A stretch of DNA of 64,000 bases. Source: Opitutaceae bacterium (GTDB lineage Bacteria > Verrucomicrobiota > Verrucomicrobiia > Opitutales > Opitutaceae). Below, one piece after another: positions 1 to 9,749 of the stretch. The notes below the pieces were generated by a model. That model searched no databases. It was not told where the DNA came from and saw only the letters and a program-made list of their open reading frames with translations. The position numbers and the translations under genes are program-made. Numbering within the stretch: position 1 is the stretch's first letter; every line of letters starts with the position of its first letter. The DNA lies in contig JAIXWY010000011.1 of the NCBI GenBank assembly GCA_027490995.1, positions 1,488,001 to 1,552,000 of the forward strand, written 5' to 3'.

Positions 1-552
1 CACCACGACCGCACTCGCGGGGCCGCCCAACGCCGAGGTCCGCACTCCGGGCTCACCGGCATCCGGCAACGCCCGACGCACCGCATGCACCGCGATCGAC
101 ACGGGCTCGATCATCGCCGCCCGCTCATAGCTCAGGCCCTCCGGCAACGCGCAGAGGATGCGCTCCGGCAACGCGACGTACTCCGCAAACGCTCCGTGCT
201 GGCGATACTCCGCCGGCGCGACGCCAACCACGCGGCGATGCTCACAGAGGTTGGGCTGCGCCGAACGGCAAAACGCGCACTCGCCGCAGTAAATCGTCGA
301 GTCAAAGGTCACGCGATCCCCCACTCGCCAGCGGGTCACGCCGGGCCCCACCCGGGCGATCTCTCCCGAGGCCTCATGGCCCATGATCAGAGGCGGGATC
401 CGTCGTCCGCTCGATCCATCCCACCCGTGGATGTCGCTGCCACAGATGCCGCACGCGCGCACGCGCACGAGCACATCGCCCGTCGAAATCTCCGGCTCGG
501 GGACGTCCGTGAAGGCGAGCGTTGAGGGCGCGGTGAGGAGAAGGGCTTTCAT
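1..552 (-). CDS. zinc-dependent alcohol/sorbitol dehydrogenase (3' end outside window)
   Basis: This is the N-terminal 184 residues of a medium-chain zinc dehydrogenase; the gene runs off the left edge of the window. The start gives the usual MKALLL opening of the family. The motif CGICGSD (residues 34-40) supplies the catalytic-zinc cysteine and GHE (58-60) the zinc histidine. Cysteines 89, 92, 95 and 103 form the four-cysteine structural zinc site. The Rossmann NAD-binding half would begin about where the sequence ends. Family members oxidise polyols, threonine or similar secondary alcohols with NAD; the substrate cannot be told from this part. It lies downstream of uup on the same strand, separated by a hairpin. 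Confidence 0.9.
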   Translation of the reverse strand, partial: MKALLLTAPSTLAFTDVPEPEISTGDVLVRVRACGICGSDIHGWDGSSGRRIPPLIMGHEASGEIARVGPGVTRWRVGDRVTFDSTIYCGECAFCRSAQPNLCEHRRVVGVAPAEYRQHGAFAEYVALPERILCALPEGLSYERAAMIEPVSIAVHAVRRALPDAGEPGVRTSALGGPASAVVV

Positions 553-688
553 GGTCAAGGGGGGAGGACGTCGGCGTCGCAGCGTCGGCACGGGAAGCCG
601 TCCGGGCCACGCGGCGAGGCCATCGCCACGATCCACAGCCTCAAGCGGCCGGGTCTCGTTCGCAACGCTGTTCCGGCATGAGCGTGAC

Positions 689-709
689 GCCGGCGATCAA
701 TCCGCCGGC
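689..709 (-). terminator. hairpin after uup
   Basis: A perfect 7-bp inverted repeat (GCCGGCG and CGCCGGC) with a 7-base loop begins four bases past the uup stop codon. There is no T-run, so it may be a rho-dependent or weak intrinsic terminator, or an mRNA 3'-stabilising structure. Confidence 0.45.
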
Positions 710-713
710 ACCG

Positions 714-2546
714 CTACTCTGCGGCCAAACGCATCGCCTCCAGTTCCTCCCAGCGGGTGAAGGCCGCCGTGTGCTCGCCGTCGAGCTCGATCACCCGGGC
801 TTTCGCCGCCGCCACCACCGGCGGCGTCTCCCGCTGGTAGAAGCGCGGATCCGCCAACTGCGCGGCCAGGGTCTGCTGCTCCGCCTCGATCGCTTCGATC
901 CGCGCCGGCAAGCCGGCCAGTTCCTTCTGCTCGCGCGCATTCAGTCGCCGCCCCCGCGGGGTTCGCGTCGTCTCTGGGGCCGCCGTCTCCGCCGACGCCG
1001 CGATCGCCGGCGTCTTCGCCGCCGCCGCCGCCCGCGCCGCGGCCTTCTCCCGTTCCCGGAGCCAATCCGAGTAGCCGCCGACGTACTCTTCGATGCGCCC
1101 GTCGCCTTCAAACACCAGCGAGCTGGTCACCACGTTATCCAAAAAGTCACGGTCATGGCTGACCACGATCAGCGTGCCTTTGTACTCCACGAGGAGCTCT
1201 TCCAAAAGGTCCAGCGTCTCCGCATCGAGGTCGTTTGTCGGCTCGTCCATCACCAACACATTCGCCGGCTTGGTGAAGAGTCGCGCCAAGAGAAGACGGT
1301 TGCGCTCCCCGCCCGAGAGCACGCGCGCCGGCGTGCGCGCCCGGTCCGGCGAAAAGAGGAAGTCCTGCAGGTAGCTGATCACATGCCGCGAGCGACCGTC
1401 TACCGTCACGGTCGTCGCTCCACCCGCGATGTTGTCAGCCACCGTTTTGTTGTCGTCGATCTGTCCGCGGAATTGGTCGAAGTACACGACCTCCAAGTTG
1501 GTGCCGTGCTTGAGCGTGCCGGAGCTGGGCGCGAGTTCGCCGAGGAGCAACCGCACCAGCGTGGTCTTCCCAGAGCCGTTGGGTCCGATCAGGCCGATCT
1601 TGTCGCCGCGGGTGATCAGCGTGGAAAAGTCCTTCACGAGCACGCGGCCATCGGGGTAGGCGAAACTGATCTTCTCGGCCTCAACGACCTTCACGCCCGA
1701 GCGCTCCGCCTCCGCAAGTCGGAGCGTGGCCTGACCCACGCGGTCTCGCCGCGCCGCCCGTTCCGCGCGCATCTGCATGAGCGCATGGATGCGTCCCTGC
1801 GCCCGCGAACGCTGGGCCTTCACGCCGCGCCGAATCCACGCTTCCTCCTGCGCGAGTTTCTTGTCGAAAAGGGCCTGCTGCCGCTCCTCCGCCTCCAGCA
1901 CCTCCTGCTTGCGCACGAGATAGGTGTCGTAGTTGCACGCCCAACTCGCCAGGCGGCCTCGGTCAAGGTCGACAATCCGGGTCGCCAGGCGGCGCAGGAA
2001 AGCGCGGTCGTGGGTGACGAAAAACAGCGTCAGTCGTTCCGCGAGGAGGAATTCCTCGAGCCAGAGGATCGATTCGATGTCGAGGTGGTTGGTCGGCTCA
2101 TCAAGGAGCAGCAGGTCCGGCTGCCCCGCCAACGCCCGCGCGAGGAGGGCGCGACGCTTGAGGCCTCCCGAGAGCTGCGCAAAGTCGGCTTCACCCGGGA
2201 GTTGCAGGCGCTCGATCAATGAGTCCACCCGCACGTCACGCTCCCACTCCTCCTCATGCTCGCCTTGCGGCCGCAAGCCGCCCGCGATGAGGTCGCGGAC
2301 GACGCCACCGGCGTCTGCGGGGATTTCCTGGGTCAGGCGACAGAAGACCGCGCCAGGCTGGCGAAAAACCTGACCGGAGTCGGGCTTGGTCTCGCCAGCA
2401 ATAATCTTCATCAGGGTCGACTTTCCCGCGCCGTTGCGCCCGAGCAGGCACACGCGTTCCCCGGGATCGACCTGGAAGTTGGCCTTTTCCACGATGTACG
2501 GGCCACCGAAGCTGAGGGAGACGTCGAGCAGGCTGAAGAGCGACAT
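714..2546 (-). CDS. uup: ABC-F family ATPase, Uup type
   Basis: This 610-residue soluble ABC-F protein has two ATPase domains and no membrane segments. The first domain has Walker [10 protein letters not shown] (36-44), signature [15 protein letters not shown] and Walker [12 protein letters not shown]. The second has [23 protein letters not shown] and [13 protein letters not shown] charged linker joins them, and the C-terminal roughly 90 residues are Lys/Glu/Arg/Ala-rich and end in a predicted coiled coil, as in Uup. ABC-F proteins act on ribosomes; Uup also binds branched DNA and affects transposon excision. The start [15 protein letters not shown] fits the family, and the open frame upstream lacks homology. 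It is divergent from thymidine kinase across about 145 bases. Confidence 0.93.
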   Translation of the reverse strand: MSLFSLLDVSLSFGGPYIVEKANFQVDPGERVCLLGRNGAGKSTLMKIIAGETKPDSGQVFRQPGAVFCRLTQEIPADAGGVVRDLIAGGLRPQGEHEEEWERDVRVDSLIERLQLPGEADFAQLSGGLKRRALLARALAGQPDLLLLDEPTNHLDIESILWLEEFLLAERLTLFFVTHDRAFLRRLATRIVDLDRGRLASWACNYDTYLVRKQEVLEAEERQQALFDKKLAQEEAWIRRGVKAQRSRAQGRIHALMQMRAERAARRDRVGQATLRLAEAERSGVKVVEAEKISFAYPDGRVLVKDFSTLITRGDKIGLIGPNGSGKTTLVRLLLGELAPSSGTLKHGTNLEVVYFDQFRGQIDDNKTVADNIAGGATTVTVDGRSRHVISYLQDFLFSPDRARTPARVLSGGERNRLLLARLFTKPANVLVMDEPTNDLDAETLDLLEELLVEYKGTLIVVSHDRDFLDNVVTSSLVFEGDGRIEEYVGGYSDWLREREKAAARAAAAAKTPAIAASAETAAPETTRTPRGRRLNAREQKELAGLPARIEAIEAEQQTLAAQLADPRFYQRETPPVVAAAKARVIELDGEHTAAFTRWEELEAMRLAAE

Positions 2547-2690
2547 GGACCCCCGAGCCAACCGCACCGCGACCGGTGGGGCGAGGGATTTCTGCGGGGA
2601 GGGCTTCGGCGCACGGAGCCTACACACACCCTTGCTCCATCTCCCGGTTTGCCCCAGAACGCCGACAACACCCCCGCGACCCCGCCCGGT

Positions 2691-3305
2691 ATGGCCAAGA
2701 CCTACTTCTATTACTCCGCGATGAACGCGGGCAAATCGACGGTCCTGCTCCAGTCGAGCTACAACTACCGCGAGCGCGGCATGCACACGCTGCTGTTCAC
2801 GCCCGCGCTCGACACCCGCGGCGGCCCCGGAAGGATCGCCTCCCGCATTGGACTCAGCGCCGATGCCGTCCCGTTCAGCGCCGGCGACGATCTCGCGGCC
2901 GTCATCCGGGCCGAATGCGCCCGCCAGGCCGTCGCCTGCGTCCTGGTCGACGAGGCTCAGTTCCTCACCCGCACTCAGGTCCAGCAACTCACCGACGTGG
3001 CCGATCTCCTCGATATCCCGGTGCTGTGCTACGGGCTTCGCACCGACTTCCAGGGGCAACTCTTCGAGGGTAGCGCCGCCCTGCTCGCGTGGGCCGACGA
3101 CCTGAACGAGATCAAGACGATCTGCCACTGCGGTCGAAAGGCGACGATGGTGTTGCGCACCGATCCCGCCGGGCGAGTGCTGCGCGAGGGGGCCCAAGTG
3201 GAAATCGGCGGCAACGAACGCTACGTATCCGTTTGCCGCTTACATTTTAAGCGGGGCGAGGCGCAGCCCTCCGCCGCTTCGCCACGCGCCGCCGGGGGCG
3301 ATTGA
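2691..3305 (+). CDS. tdk: thymidine kinase (type II)
   Basis: This 204-residue enzyme phosphorylates thymidine to dTMP with ATP in the salvage pathway. The P-loop lies in SAMNAGKST near the N terminus, the Walker B-like region is VLVDEAQFL with the catalytic Glu, and the lasso region has [12 protein letters not shown] and VCRLHF, which hold the zinc-ligand cysteines and histidine. GGNERYVSV, which contacts the substrate base in this family, is intact. The ATG at 2691 gives the canonical opening; the open frame runs much further upstream but that part is antisense to uup. No Shine-Dalgarno sequence is visible. Confidence 0.95.
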   Translation: MAKTYFYYSAMNAGKSTVLLQSSYNYRERGMHTLLFTPALDTRGGPGRIASRIGLSADAVPFSAGDDLAAVIRAECARQAVACVLVDEAQFLTRTQVQQLTDVADLLDIPVLCYGLRTDFQGQLFEGSAALLAWADDLNEIKTICHCGRKATMVLRTDPAGRVLREGAQVEIGGNERYVSVCRLHFKRGEAQPSAASPRAAGGD

Positions 3306-3369
3306 CAGCCCGCGGCTCCAGAACCACCTTTTCCGAGGCCTCCGCTTTCCTGCCCCCCTGCTTTTTGCC

Positions 3370-4107
3370 ATGGCTCGCATCCCCGTTTCTCTGCAACTCT
3401 GGTCGGTGCGCGACGCGACCGCCGCTGACTTCGCCGACACCGTCGCCCAGGTCGCCCGCATGGGCTACGACGGCGTTGAACTGGCCGGGTACGGCAACCT
3501 CGACGCCGCGCAGGCCGCAGCCGCGGTCAAGGCCGCCGGGCTGCGGGTGTCCGGCATGCATGTCGGGATTGCCGCACTGCGCGCCGACCTGAGCCGCGTC
3601 GCCTGCGAGGCACTGCTTTTCGGAACGCGGCATGTGATTTGCCCGTACTATCCGCGCGAGTTGTTCCGTTCCGGCGCCGCCTGCGCCGCCATCGGCGAGG
3701 AACTCAATGCGATCGGTGCCCAGCTCCGGGCTCACGGTCTGCGCTTTAGCTACCACAATCACGATTTCGAACTCGCAACGGTCGACGGACGCCGCGGCTT
3801 CGACTGGCTGCTCGACGCCGCCGAACCGCGCAATGTTGGCTGCGAAGCCGATGTCTACTGGGTCCACGTCGGTGGGAAAGATCCCGCCGCGTTCATCCGC
3901 GAGCAAGGGCGGCGGATCGAACTGCTCCACCTCAAAGACGAGGCCGAACTGGGCGGAGGTCCGGTGGATTTTGCTGCCGTCTTCAGCGCAGCCGAAGCAA
4001 TCGGCGCGGTCGAGTGGTACGTCGTCGAGGTGGAGAAATACCACCACGCTCCCCTCGAATCCGTCCGCCGGTCGCTCGAGCAACTCCGCGCGTGGGGTCG
4101 CGCCTGA
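3370..4107 (+). CDS. sugar phosphate isomerase/epimerase (AP-endonuclease-2 fold)
   Basis: This 245-residue TIM-barrel protein belongs to the xylose-isomerase-like / IolE-type family. The opening SLQLWSVRD, the segment GYDGVELAGYG, the pair YHNHDFE, the Glu/Asp stretch CEADVYWV and the late HLKDE motif are the metal-binding and catalytic signatures of this family. There is no signal peptide, so it is probably cytoplasmic. It lies just before a Gfo/Idh/MocA dehydrogenase on the same strand, a pairing typical of inositol or keto-sugar catabolism in which the dehydrogenase oxidises the sugar and this enzyme isomerises or dehydrates the product. The exact substrate is unknown. The start follows a pyrimidine-rich leader. 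Confidence 0.9.
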   Translation: MARIPVSLQLWSVRDATAADFADTVAQVARMGYDGVELAGYGNLDAAQAAAAVKAAGLRVSGMHVGIAALRADLSRVACEALLFGTRHVICPYYPRELFRSGAACAAIGEELNAIGAQLRAHGLRFSYHNHDFELATVDGRRGFDWLLDAAEPRNVGCEADVYWVHVGGKDPAAFIREQGRRIELLHLKDEAELGGGPVDFAAVFSAAEAIGAVEWYVVEVEKYHHAPLESVRRSLEQLRAWGRA

Positions 4108-4229
4108 CGTCTCCCGCCGCAACCGGGTCTCCTCAACTCCCGACCCACCCGCTCCGATCGTCGTCCAGGCCTCCTCGAGTCCAGCGCCACCCATTCAGAT
4201 TCCTCGTCCGGTCAACCCACTCCCAAGCC

Positions 4230-5285
4230 ATGCCCAAAGACCTCTTCAACATCGCCGTCATCGGTGCCGGTGGCATCGGCGCGGACCACATCCAATCTTT
4301 CCAGCAGCACCCCTCCGCCCGTGTGGTGGCCATCGCCGAGGTCAACGCCGAGCGTGGTGAGGAGGCCGCCGCGACGTTTGGCGTGCCGACGCTGGTCTCG
4401 GATTACCGAGACCTCCTGAAACGTCCGGAGATCGACGTGGTATCGATCGCCCTGCCCAACTACCTGCACGCCCCGGTCGCGCTCGCGGCCCTCAAGGCAG
4501 GGAAGCACGTGATGCTCGACAAGCCGATCGCGACCAACGCCGCCGACGCCGCCAAGGTGGTCAACGAGGCCCGCAAGCGGGGCCTGCTGTTCATGGTCGG
4601 CCAGAACGGTCGCTTCATCGCGGAGACTCAGACCGCCAAGCAGCTGATCGCCCAGGGCGTACTTGGCGACGTCTACCACGCCAAGACGGCCTGGACGCGG
4701 CGCAGCGGGATCCCACGCATCGGCTCGTGGTTCACCCAGCGCAAGTTCGCCGGCGGAGGGGTCACCTACGACATCGGGGTTCACGCGCTCGACCGCTGTC
4801 TTTACCTGATGGGCGAATTCGACGCCGCCGCGGTCAGCGGCAAGACCTACGCCCAGTTCGGCCCGCGCGGTCTCGGCGACGGCTCCTGGGGCCGCGGCGA
4901 AATCGATCCGCGGAAGCCGTTCGATGTCGATGATCTCTCCGTCGCTCTCATCAAGCTGAAGAGCGGCCGCACGGTCCTGCTCGAGGCGTCCTGGGCCGCC
5001 CACCAACCGGAGGCGGACTACAACGGCACGCAGCTGTTCGGCACCGAGGCGGGACTCATGTTCCCGCCTCTGCGCCTGTTCCGCCAGACCGAACACGGCT
5101 ACGCCGACGAAATGGTCAGCCACCTGCCGCCGCTCGTGAACCCGAACCGGATGGTGCACTTCATCGACGCGCTGCTCGGCAAAGCGGAGCCGTTCGTCAA
5201 ACCAGCCGAGTCACTCGCCGTGCAGAAGATCCTCGATGCCATCTACCTTTCCTCGAAGACGGGGAAGGAAGTCCGCATTCGCTGA
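4230..5285 (+). CDS. Gfo/Idh/MocA family oxidoreductase
   Basis: This 351-residue NAD(P)-dependent sugar dehydrogenase is probably cytoplasmic. The Rossmann fingerprint is IAVIGAGGIGADHI near residue 8, and the nucleotide-binding loop VSIALPNYLHAPVA is followed by the family motif DKPIA, whose lysine is catalytic. The GGVTYDIGVHALD segment carries the conserved Asp/His pair of the C-terminal beta-sheet domain. Family members oxidise or epimerise sugars such as glucose, inositol and 1,5-anhydrofructose; the substrate cannot be specified. The start at 4230 was chosen because the Rossmann fold begins right after it, although the frame stays open 216 bases upstream. It probably works with the isomerase just upstream. 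Confidence 0.93.
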   Translation: MPKDLFNIAVIGAGGIGADHIQSFQQHPSARVVAIAEVNAERGEEAAATFGVPTLVSDYRDLLKRPEIDVVSIALPNYLHAPVALAALKAGKHVMLDKPIATNAADAAKVVNEARKRGLLFMVGQNGRFIAETQTAKQLIAQGVLGDVYHAKTAWTRRSGIPRIGSWFTQRKFAGGGVTYDIGVHALDRCLYLMGEFDAAAVSGKTYAQFGPRGLGDGSWGRGEIDPRKPFDVDDLSVALIKLKSGRTVLLEASWAAHQPEADYNGTQLFGTEAGLMFPPLRLFRQTEHGYADEMVSHLPPLVNPNRMVHFIDALLGKAEPFVKPAESLAVQKILDAIYLSSKTGKEVRIR

Positions 5286-5326
5286 CCCACCCCTCCGTCG
5301 CGGGGCTCCGGGACACGTCGACACCA

Positions 5327-5363
5327 GCGCGGATCACCGCGCGTTCCAACGGCCGGTTTTTTT
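5327..5363 (+). terminator. hairpin plus T-run after the oxidoreductase
   Basis: GCGCGG and CCGCGC pair across a 4-base loop (5327-5342). A run of seven T residues follows at 5357-5363. The 14-base gap between stem and T-run is longer than in textbook intrinsic terminators, so the assignment is tentative. Confidence 0.4.
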
Positions 5364-5437
5364 CCGCCTCAGCCATCTGACGGTTTGCGGTCGGGCCCGC
5401 GGTTACCCCAATCTCTCCGACCTTCGCACCCGTCCTC

Positions 5438-8400
5438 ATGCCTTTCCGAGCCCCCCTGCTCCGCACCGCTCTCGTTGTCTTCGCCGTGCTGCTCGCGCTC
5501 CCTCCCGCGCGATCCGCCCCGCCGGTTTCCGACACCCTCACGTTGCGCTCCGGCGACCGGGTCGTGCTGCTCGGCGATACGCTCATCGAGCGCGAGCAGT
5601 TCTCGGGCTGGGTCGAGCTCATGCTGACCAGTCGCTTCCCGACGGCCGATGTCCGTTTCCGCAATCTGGGCTGGAGCGCCGACACGCCCGCCGGCGCTTC
5701 GCGCACCGGCCTCAGCCTGCGGCAAGCTGGCCGGGAGGGCCCGGATGAAGGATGGGACCTTCTTCGTGGTCAATTGCGCGACGCCGCGCCGTCCGTCGTG
5801 CTCGTCGGCTACGGCATGGCCAATTCGTTCGACGGTCCGGAAGGACTGCCGCGCTTCCAGTCCGAATACCGCCGCCTCCTCGACACGCTCGCCGCCGACT
5901 TTCCGCAGGCCCGCGTCATTCTCCTTACTCCGATCCCGCATGAGCGCCTCGGCGCCCCGTGGCCTGATCCCGCGCCGCACCAGCAGAACCTCGACCGCTA
6001 CGCGGCCGCAGTCGTTGCCATGGCCGGCGAGCGCAACCTTCACGTCATTCCTCTGCACACGCTGCTCGCTGGATCCGGCCAGACGGCGCTGACGGAGAAC
6101 GGTATCCACCTGAGCGAGGGCGGCTACCGCCGTCTCGCGGAACGGATCGAGGACTTCGCTTTCGGTTCCGCGGGCGCGTGGCGCACCCAATCCACCGGGC
6201 AGATCGACGCGCTCCGCCAGGCGATCCTGCGCAAGAATGAGTGGTTCTTCCACCGCTCAAGGCCGGCAAACATGGCCTACATCTTCGGATTCCGCCGCAA
6301 GGAACAGGGCCAGAATGCCGTGGAGATCACCCAGTTCGATCCCCTCATCGCCGCCGAGGAGGCGCGGATCGCACAGCTCCGGACTTTCCCGCAGGAGGCA
6401 CCACCACCCTCTCCCCGCCGAGTCGGCAATCTCACTGCCCGCTCCACGCCACAACGTCCGCCGCAGTTTGAGGTCGCCGAAGGTCTGGAGGTCACGCTCT
6501 GGGCCCAGAACCCCATGCTGGAGAAACCGATTCAGATGAACTTCGACCCGCAGGGGCGACTCTGGGTCGCGTCTTCGGGAATGTACCCACAGATCGAGCC
6601 GGGCCAAGCGCTGACCGATCGGATCATCGTGCTGGAGGACAGCACGGGCAGCGGCCGCGCCGATCGAGCCACCGTATTCGCCGACGGCCTGCTCATCCCG
6701 ACGGGGGTGATTCCCGGCGACGGCGGTTGCTACGTTGCGCAAAGCACCGAGTTGCTGCACTTCCGCGATACGGATGGCGACGGGCGCGCCGACGCCCGGC
6801 GGATCGTGCTCAGCAGCTTCGGCACCGAGGACACCCACCACAATCTGCACACACCCCGCTGGGGTCCGGATGGTCGACTCTACCTCAACCAATCGATCTA
6901 CACCCGGTCCCACGTGGAAACACCGCACGGGGTCCTGCGCCACCGCGGCGGCGGCGTCTTCCGTCTCGATCCACGCGACCTGCGGATGGAGGTCGTCTAC
7001 CGCGGCTGGGTGAACGCATGGGGACATCAATTCGACGCCTTCGGTCAGTCATTCATGACCGACGGAGCCGGCAACGATGGCATCCACTGGGGCATCCCTG
7101 GGGCGTCCTACCTCGCCGCGGTGCCGTCCACACGCCTGCTCGGCGGCGTCAGTCCGGGCCAGTATCCGAAGTTCGCCGGCATCGAGTTCGTCCACAGCCC
7201 ACTCTTCCCGGCCGACTGGCAGGGCAACGTCATCACGGGCGACTTCCGCGCGCATCGCGTCGTCCGCTTCGCCATCGAGGACCAAGGGTCCGGCTACGTG
7301 ACGCGCGAGCTGCCGGATATCCTGCGCAGCGTGGATTCATCGTTCCGTCCGATCGATGTCGCGATGGGTCCCGACGGCGCGATCTACATCGCGGACTGGA
7401 GCAATCCGATCATCCAACACGGAGAGGTCGATTTCCGCGACCCCCGGCGCGACAAGGAGCACGGGCGCATCTGGCGCGTCGCGCCAAAGGGCCGCACCGG
7501 GCTCCCGCGGGAGAACCTACCGACCCTTTCCACGGCGGACCTGCTGGATCGCCTGAACTCGACCGCGAGCTACACGCAAGCCAATGCCCGCCGCGTGCTC
7601 GTCGAGCGAGGCGCGGCCACCGTCGCTCCGGAACTTGGCGCGTGGCTGCAGCGCCACCCCGACGATGCTTCTGCACTTCAGGGTCTGTGGCTGTCTCAGG
7701 CGTTCAACCTACCTCTGGATCCGCTGCTGGATCGCCTGCTGCGCTCGCCTTCACCGGAAGTCCGTGCGGCCGCCGTGCGCGCCCGGCCCGATCACCGTCC
7801 TCTCGCCGAGTTGGCCGCACTCGTCGCCGACCCGCACCCGCGCGTCCGCGTCGAGGCGGTGCGCGCACTCGGCCGCACCGGTTCCGCCGAGGGCGCGGGA
7901 CTGGCCCTCGGCGTGCTGACGCAACCGGTCGACCGGTTCCTCGACTACGCGCTCTGGTTGACCATCAACGAACTGGCAGAACCGTGGCTCACGGCACTGC
8001 GCACCGGCACGTGGTCGCCGGAGGGGCGCGACGCGCAGCTCACCTTCGGGCTCAGCGCCATCCAGCCGTCGCTGGCCGCACCGGCGCTGACGGATGTCCT
8101 TCGTAAACGCGGTCTGCCGGCCGACGGATCCGGACCGTGGATCGAACTGATCGGCAGCGTAGGCGATGCGGACGCCGCGTCGCAGTTGCTCGCCCTCGTC
8201 GCCGCATCGTCCACCTCCGATGCCGTGCGTCTGCGCGGACTCGTCGCGCTCGCCGCCCTCGCTCGCGACCGACGGATCTCCCCAGCCACCGGCCAAGAGC
8301 GCATCGTCCCGCTGCTGCAAAGTGCCGACGTCCCCGTCCGCCTCGCCGCCACCCGCGTCCTCGGGGTCTGGCGCACGACCGCCGCGGTTGCTCCGCTCCT

Positions 8401-9721
8401 CGCCCTCGCGGCCCAGGAGGGGGCGGCTGACGAGGAACGCGCCGCGCGCTGGACCGCGCTGCAGACGATCGGGGGCGACGCCGTGATCACCGGGCTCTCC
8501 CAGATCGTCCGGTCCGCCACAAGTCCACGCCAGCGTCGCGAGGCCGTGCTCGCCCTCGCTGCAACGGATCTGGAACGCGCGCTGCCCGACATTGCGAGTG
8601 CGCTGCAAAGCTTGAGCGACCCAGCAGAGGTCGAAGCCGCCTGGCGCGCGCTGCTCGGCATCACCGGAGCCAGCGACCGACTCGCGACGTCCCTCACCAG
8701 CGCGACCCTGAACGCCGCCACCGCCAAGCAGGCACTCCGCTTCGCCCGTGAGGGCGGTCGCCATCCCGCCCTCGTGCAGACTCTGATGCAGATCGCCGGG
8801 GTAACCTCCACAACGGAGGTTTTGTCCAGCGCGGAACTCATCGCTCTCGCCACCGAATCCATGGAGCGCGGCGACGCCGCCCGGGGTGAACGCATTTACC
8901 GGCAGCCCCAACTCGCCTGCATGGCCTGCCACGCGATCGGCGGCGTCGGCGGCCGCGTCGGCCCCGACCTCACCAGCATCGGCGCCAGCGCTCCGCCCGA
9001 CTACCTGCTCGAATCCCTGCTCTACCCGCAGGCCAAGACGAAGGAAGGCTACCACGCTGTCGCCCTCACGACCAACGACGGGCGCGACTACAGCGGCGTC
9101 ATCGTCCGCGAGAACGATCGCGAAGTCGTGCTGCGCGGTGCCGACAACCAACTCGTCACGCTCTCACCACGCGAACTCAAGCAGCGCACGGATTTCGGAT
9201 CGCTCATGCCCGCCGGCCTCGTCGACAGCCTCACGCCCGCCGAACTGCGCGATCTTGTCCGCTTCCTCTCCCAGCTCGGCCGACCGGGCAACTTCGACGC
9301 CGCGCGTGGCGGCGTCGCGCGTCTCTGGCGCAGCTATGTGGCCAACCCGCTCAACCAGCCCATCGGAATGGAGCCCGTGGTGCGGGGCGACTTCACGCTC
9401 AGCGACTGGCGCCTGCTACCGAGTCTCACCGACGGCTCGGTGGATCGCGGGCTGCTGACGGACCTTCTCCGCACCGAGGAATGGGCGCGCGAATTCTACG
9501 TGGCCACGGCCTTCAACGCGCCGCGCTCCGGACGCGCCACGTTCCGCCTCCAAGGTCCCGTACTCCGCGCTTGGCTCAACGGCCAACCGATCACGTCTGG
9601 GGCGGCGTTCTCCGCCGAGCTCGCCGCCGGCAATCACGTGCTGGTGTTCGAACTGAACAAGCGCGATCTTCCCACCGCGTTGACGCTGCGGTCCGACGAC
9701 GTCTCGTTCGCGAACGAGTGA
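5438..9721 (+). CDS. PVC-type SGNH / dehydrogenase / HEAT / haem-binding fusion protein
   Basis: This 1427-residue exported multidomain protein begins with a signal peptide (about 1-26). An SGNH-hydrolase-like domain (about 30-260) follows, with block I GDTLIERE at 46-53. A PQQ/sorbosone-dehydrogenase-like beta-propeller (about 350-690) contains segments such as FDPQGRLWVASSG and MGPDGAIYIADW. A long alpha-helical HEAT region runs to about 1130. The cytochrome-c-like domain has CMACH at 1161-1165, covalent haem being expected, and a likely methionine ligand further on. A C-terminal beta domain (about 1290-1427) has a Gly-rich LNGQP segment. This architecture is known from Planctomycetes and Verrucomicrobia and is thought to couple periplasmic sugar oxidation to electron transfer. 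The SGNH block I Ser is Thr (T48), and the DxxH block reads ENGIHL, so hydrolase activity is doubtful. Confidence 0.9.
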   Translation: MPFRAPLLRTALVVFAVLLALPPARSAPPVSDTLTLRSGDRVVLLGDTLIEREQFSGWVELMLTSRFPTADVRFRNLGWSADTPAGASRTGLSLRQAGREGPDEGWDLLRGQLRDAAPSVVLVGYGMANSFDGPEGLPRFQSEYRRLLDTLAADFPQARVILLTPIPHERLGAPWPDPAPHQQNLDRYAAAVVAMAGERNLHVIPLHTLLAGSGQTALTENGIHLSEGGYRRLAERIEDFAFGSAGAWRTQSTGQIDALRQAILRKNEWFFHRSRPANMAYIFGFRRKEQGQNAVEITQFDPLIAAEEARIAQLRTFPQEAPPPSPRRVGNLTARSTPQRPPQFEVAEGLEVTLWAQNPMLEKPIQMNFDPQGRLWVASSGMYPQIEPGQALTDRIIVLEDSTGSGRADRATVFADGLLIPTGVIPGDGGCYVAQSTELLHFRDTDGDGRADARRIVLSSFGTEDTHHNLHTPRWGPDGRLYLNQSIYTRSHVETPHGVLRHRGGGVFRLDPRDLRMEVVYRGWVNAWGHQFDAFGQSFMTDGAGNDGIHWGIPGASYLAAVPSTRLLGGVSPGQYPKFAGIEFVHSPLFPADWQGNVITGDFRAHRVVRFAIEDQGSGYVTRELPDILRSVDSSFRPIDVAMGPDGAIYIADWSNPIIQHGEVDFRDPRRDKEHGRIWRVAPKGRTGLPRENLPTLSTADLLDRLNSTASYTQANARRVLVERGAATVAPELGAWLQRHPDDASALQGLWLSQAFNLPLDPLLDRLLRSPSPEVRAAAVRARPDHRPLAELAALVADPHPRVRVEAVRALGRTGSAEGAGLALGVLTQPVDRFLDYALWLTINELAEPWLTALRTGTWSPEGRDAQLTFGLSAIQPSLAAPALTDVLRKRGLPADGSGPWIELIGSVGDADAASQLLALVAASSTSDAVRLRGLVALAALARDRRISPATGQERIVPLLQSADVPVRLAATRVLGVWRTTAAVAPLLALAAQEGAADEERAARWTALQTIGGDAVITGLSQIVRSATSPRQRREAVLALAATDLERALPDIASALQSLSDPAEVEAAWRALLGITGASDRLATSLTSATLNAATAKQALRFAREGGRHPALVQTLMQIAGVTSTTEVLSSAELIALATESMERGDAARGERIYRQPQLACMACHAIGGVGGRVGPDLTSIGASAPPDYLLESLLYPQAKTKEGYHAVALTTNDGRDYSGVIVRENDREVVLRGADNQLVTLSPRELKQRTDFGSLMPAGLVDSLTPAELRDLVRFLSQLGRPGNFDAARGGVARLWRSYVANPLNQPIGMEPVVRGDFTLSDWRLLPSLTDGSVDRGLLTDLLRTEEWAREFYVATAFNAPRSGRATFRLQGPVLRAWLNGQPITSGAAFSAELAAGNHVLVFELNKRDLPTALTLRSDDVSFANE

Positions 9722-9749
9722 GGCGAAACGTCCCGACTGCTCCTCCACC

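Noticed and set aside
678..2222. 514-residue open frame on the plus strand
   Set aside because: It lies wholly opposite the uup gene, is rich in Arg/Pro/Ala/Gly, and has no recognisable motif; it is a shadow of GC-rich coding DNA.
4212..5159. 315-residue minus-strand frame opposite the Gfo/Idh/MocA gene
   Set aside because: The plus-strand gene has clear family motifs; the antisense frame has none.
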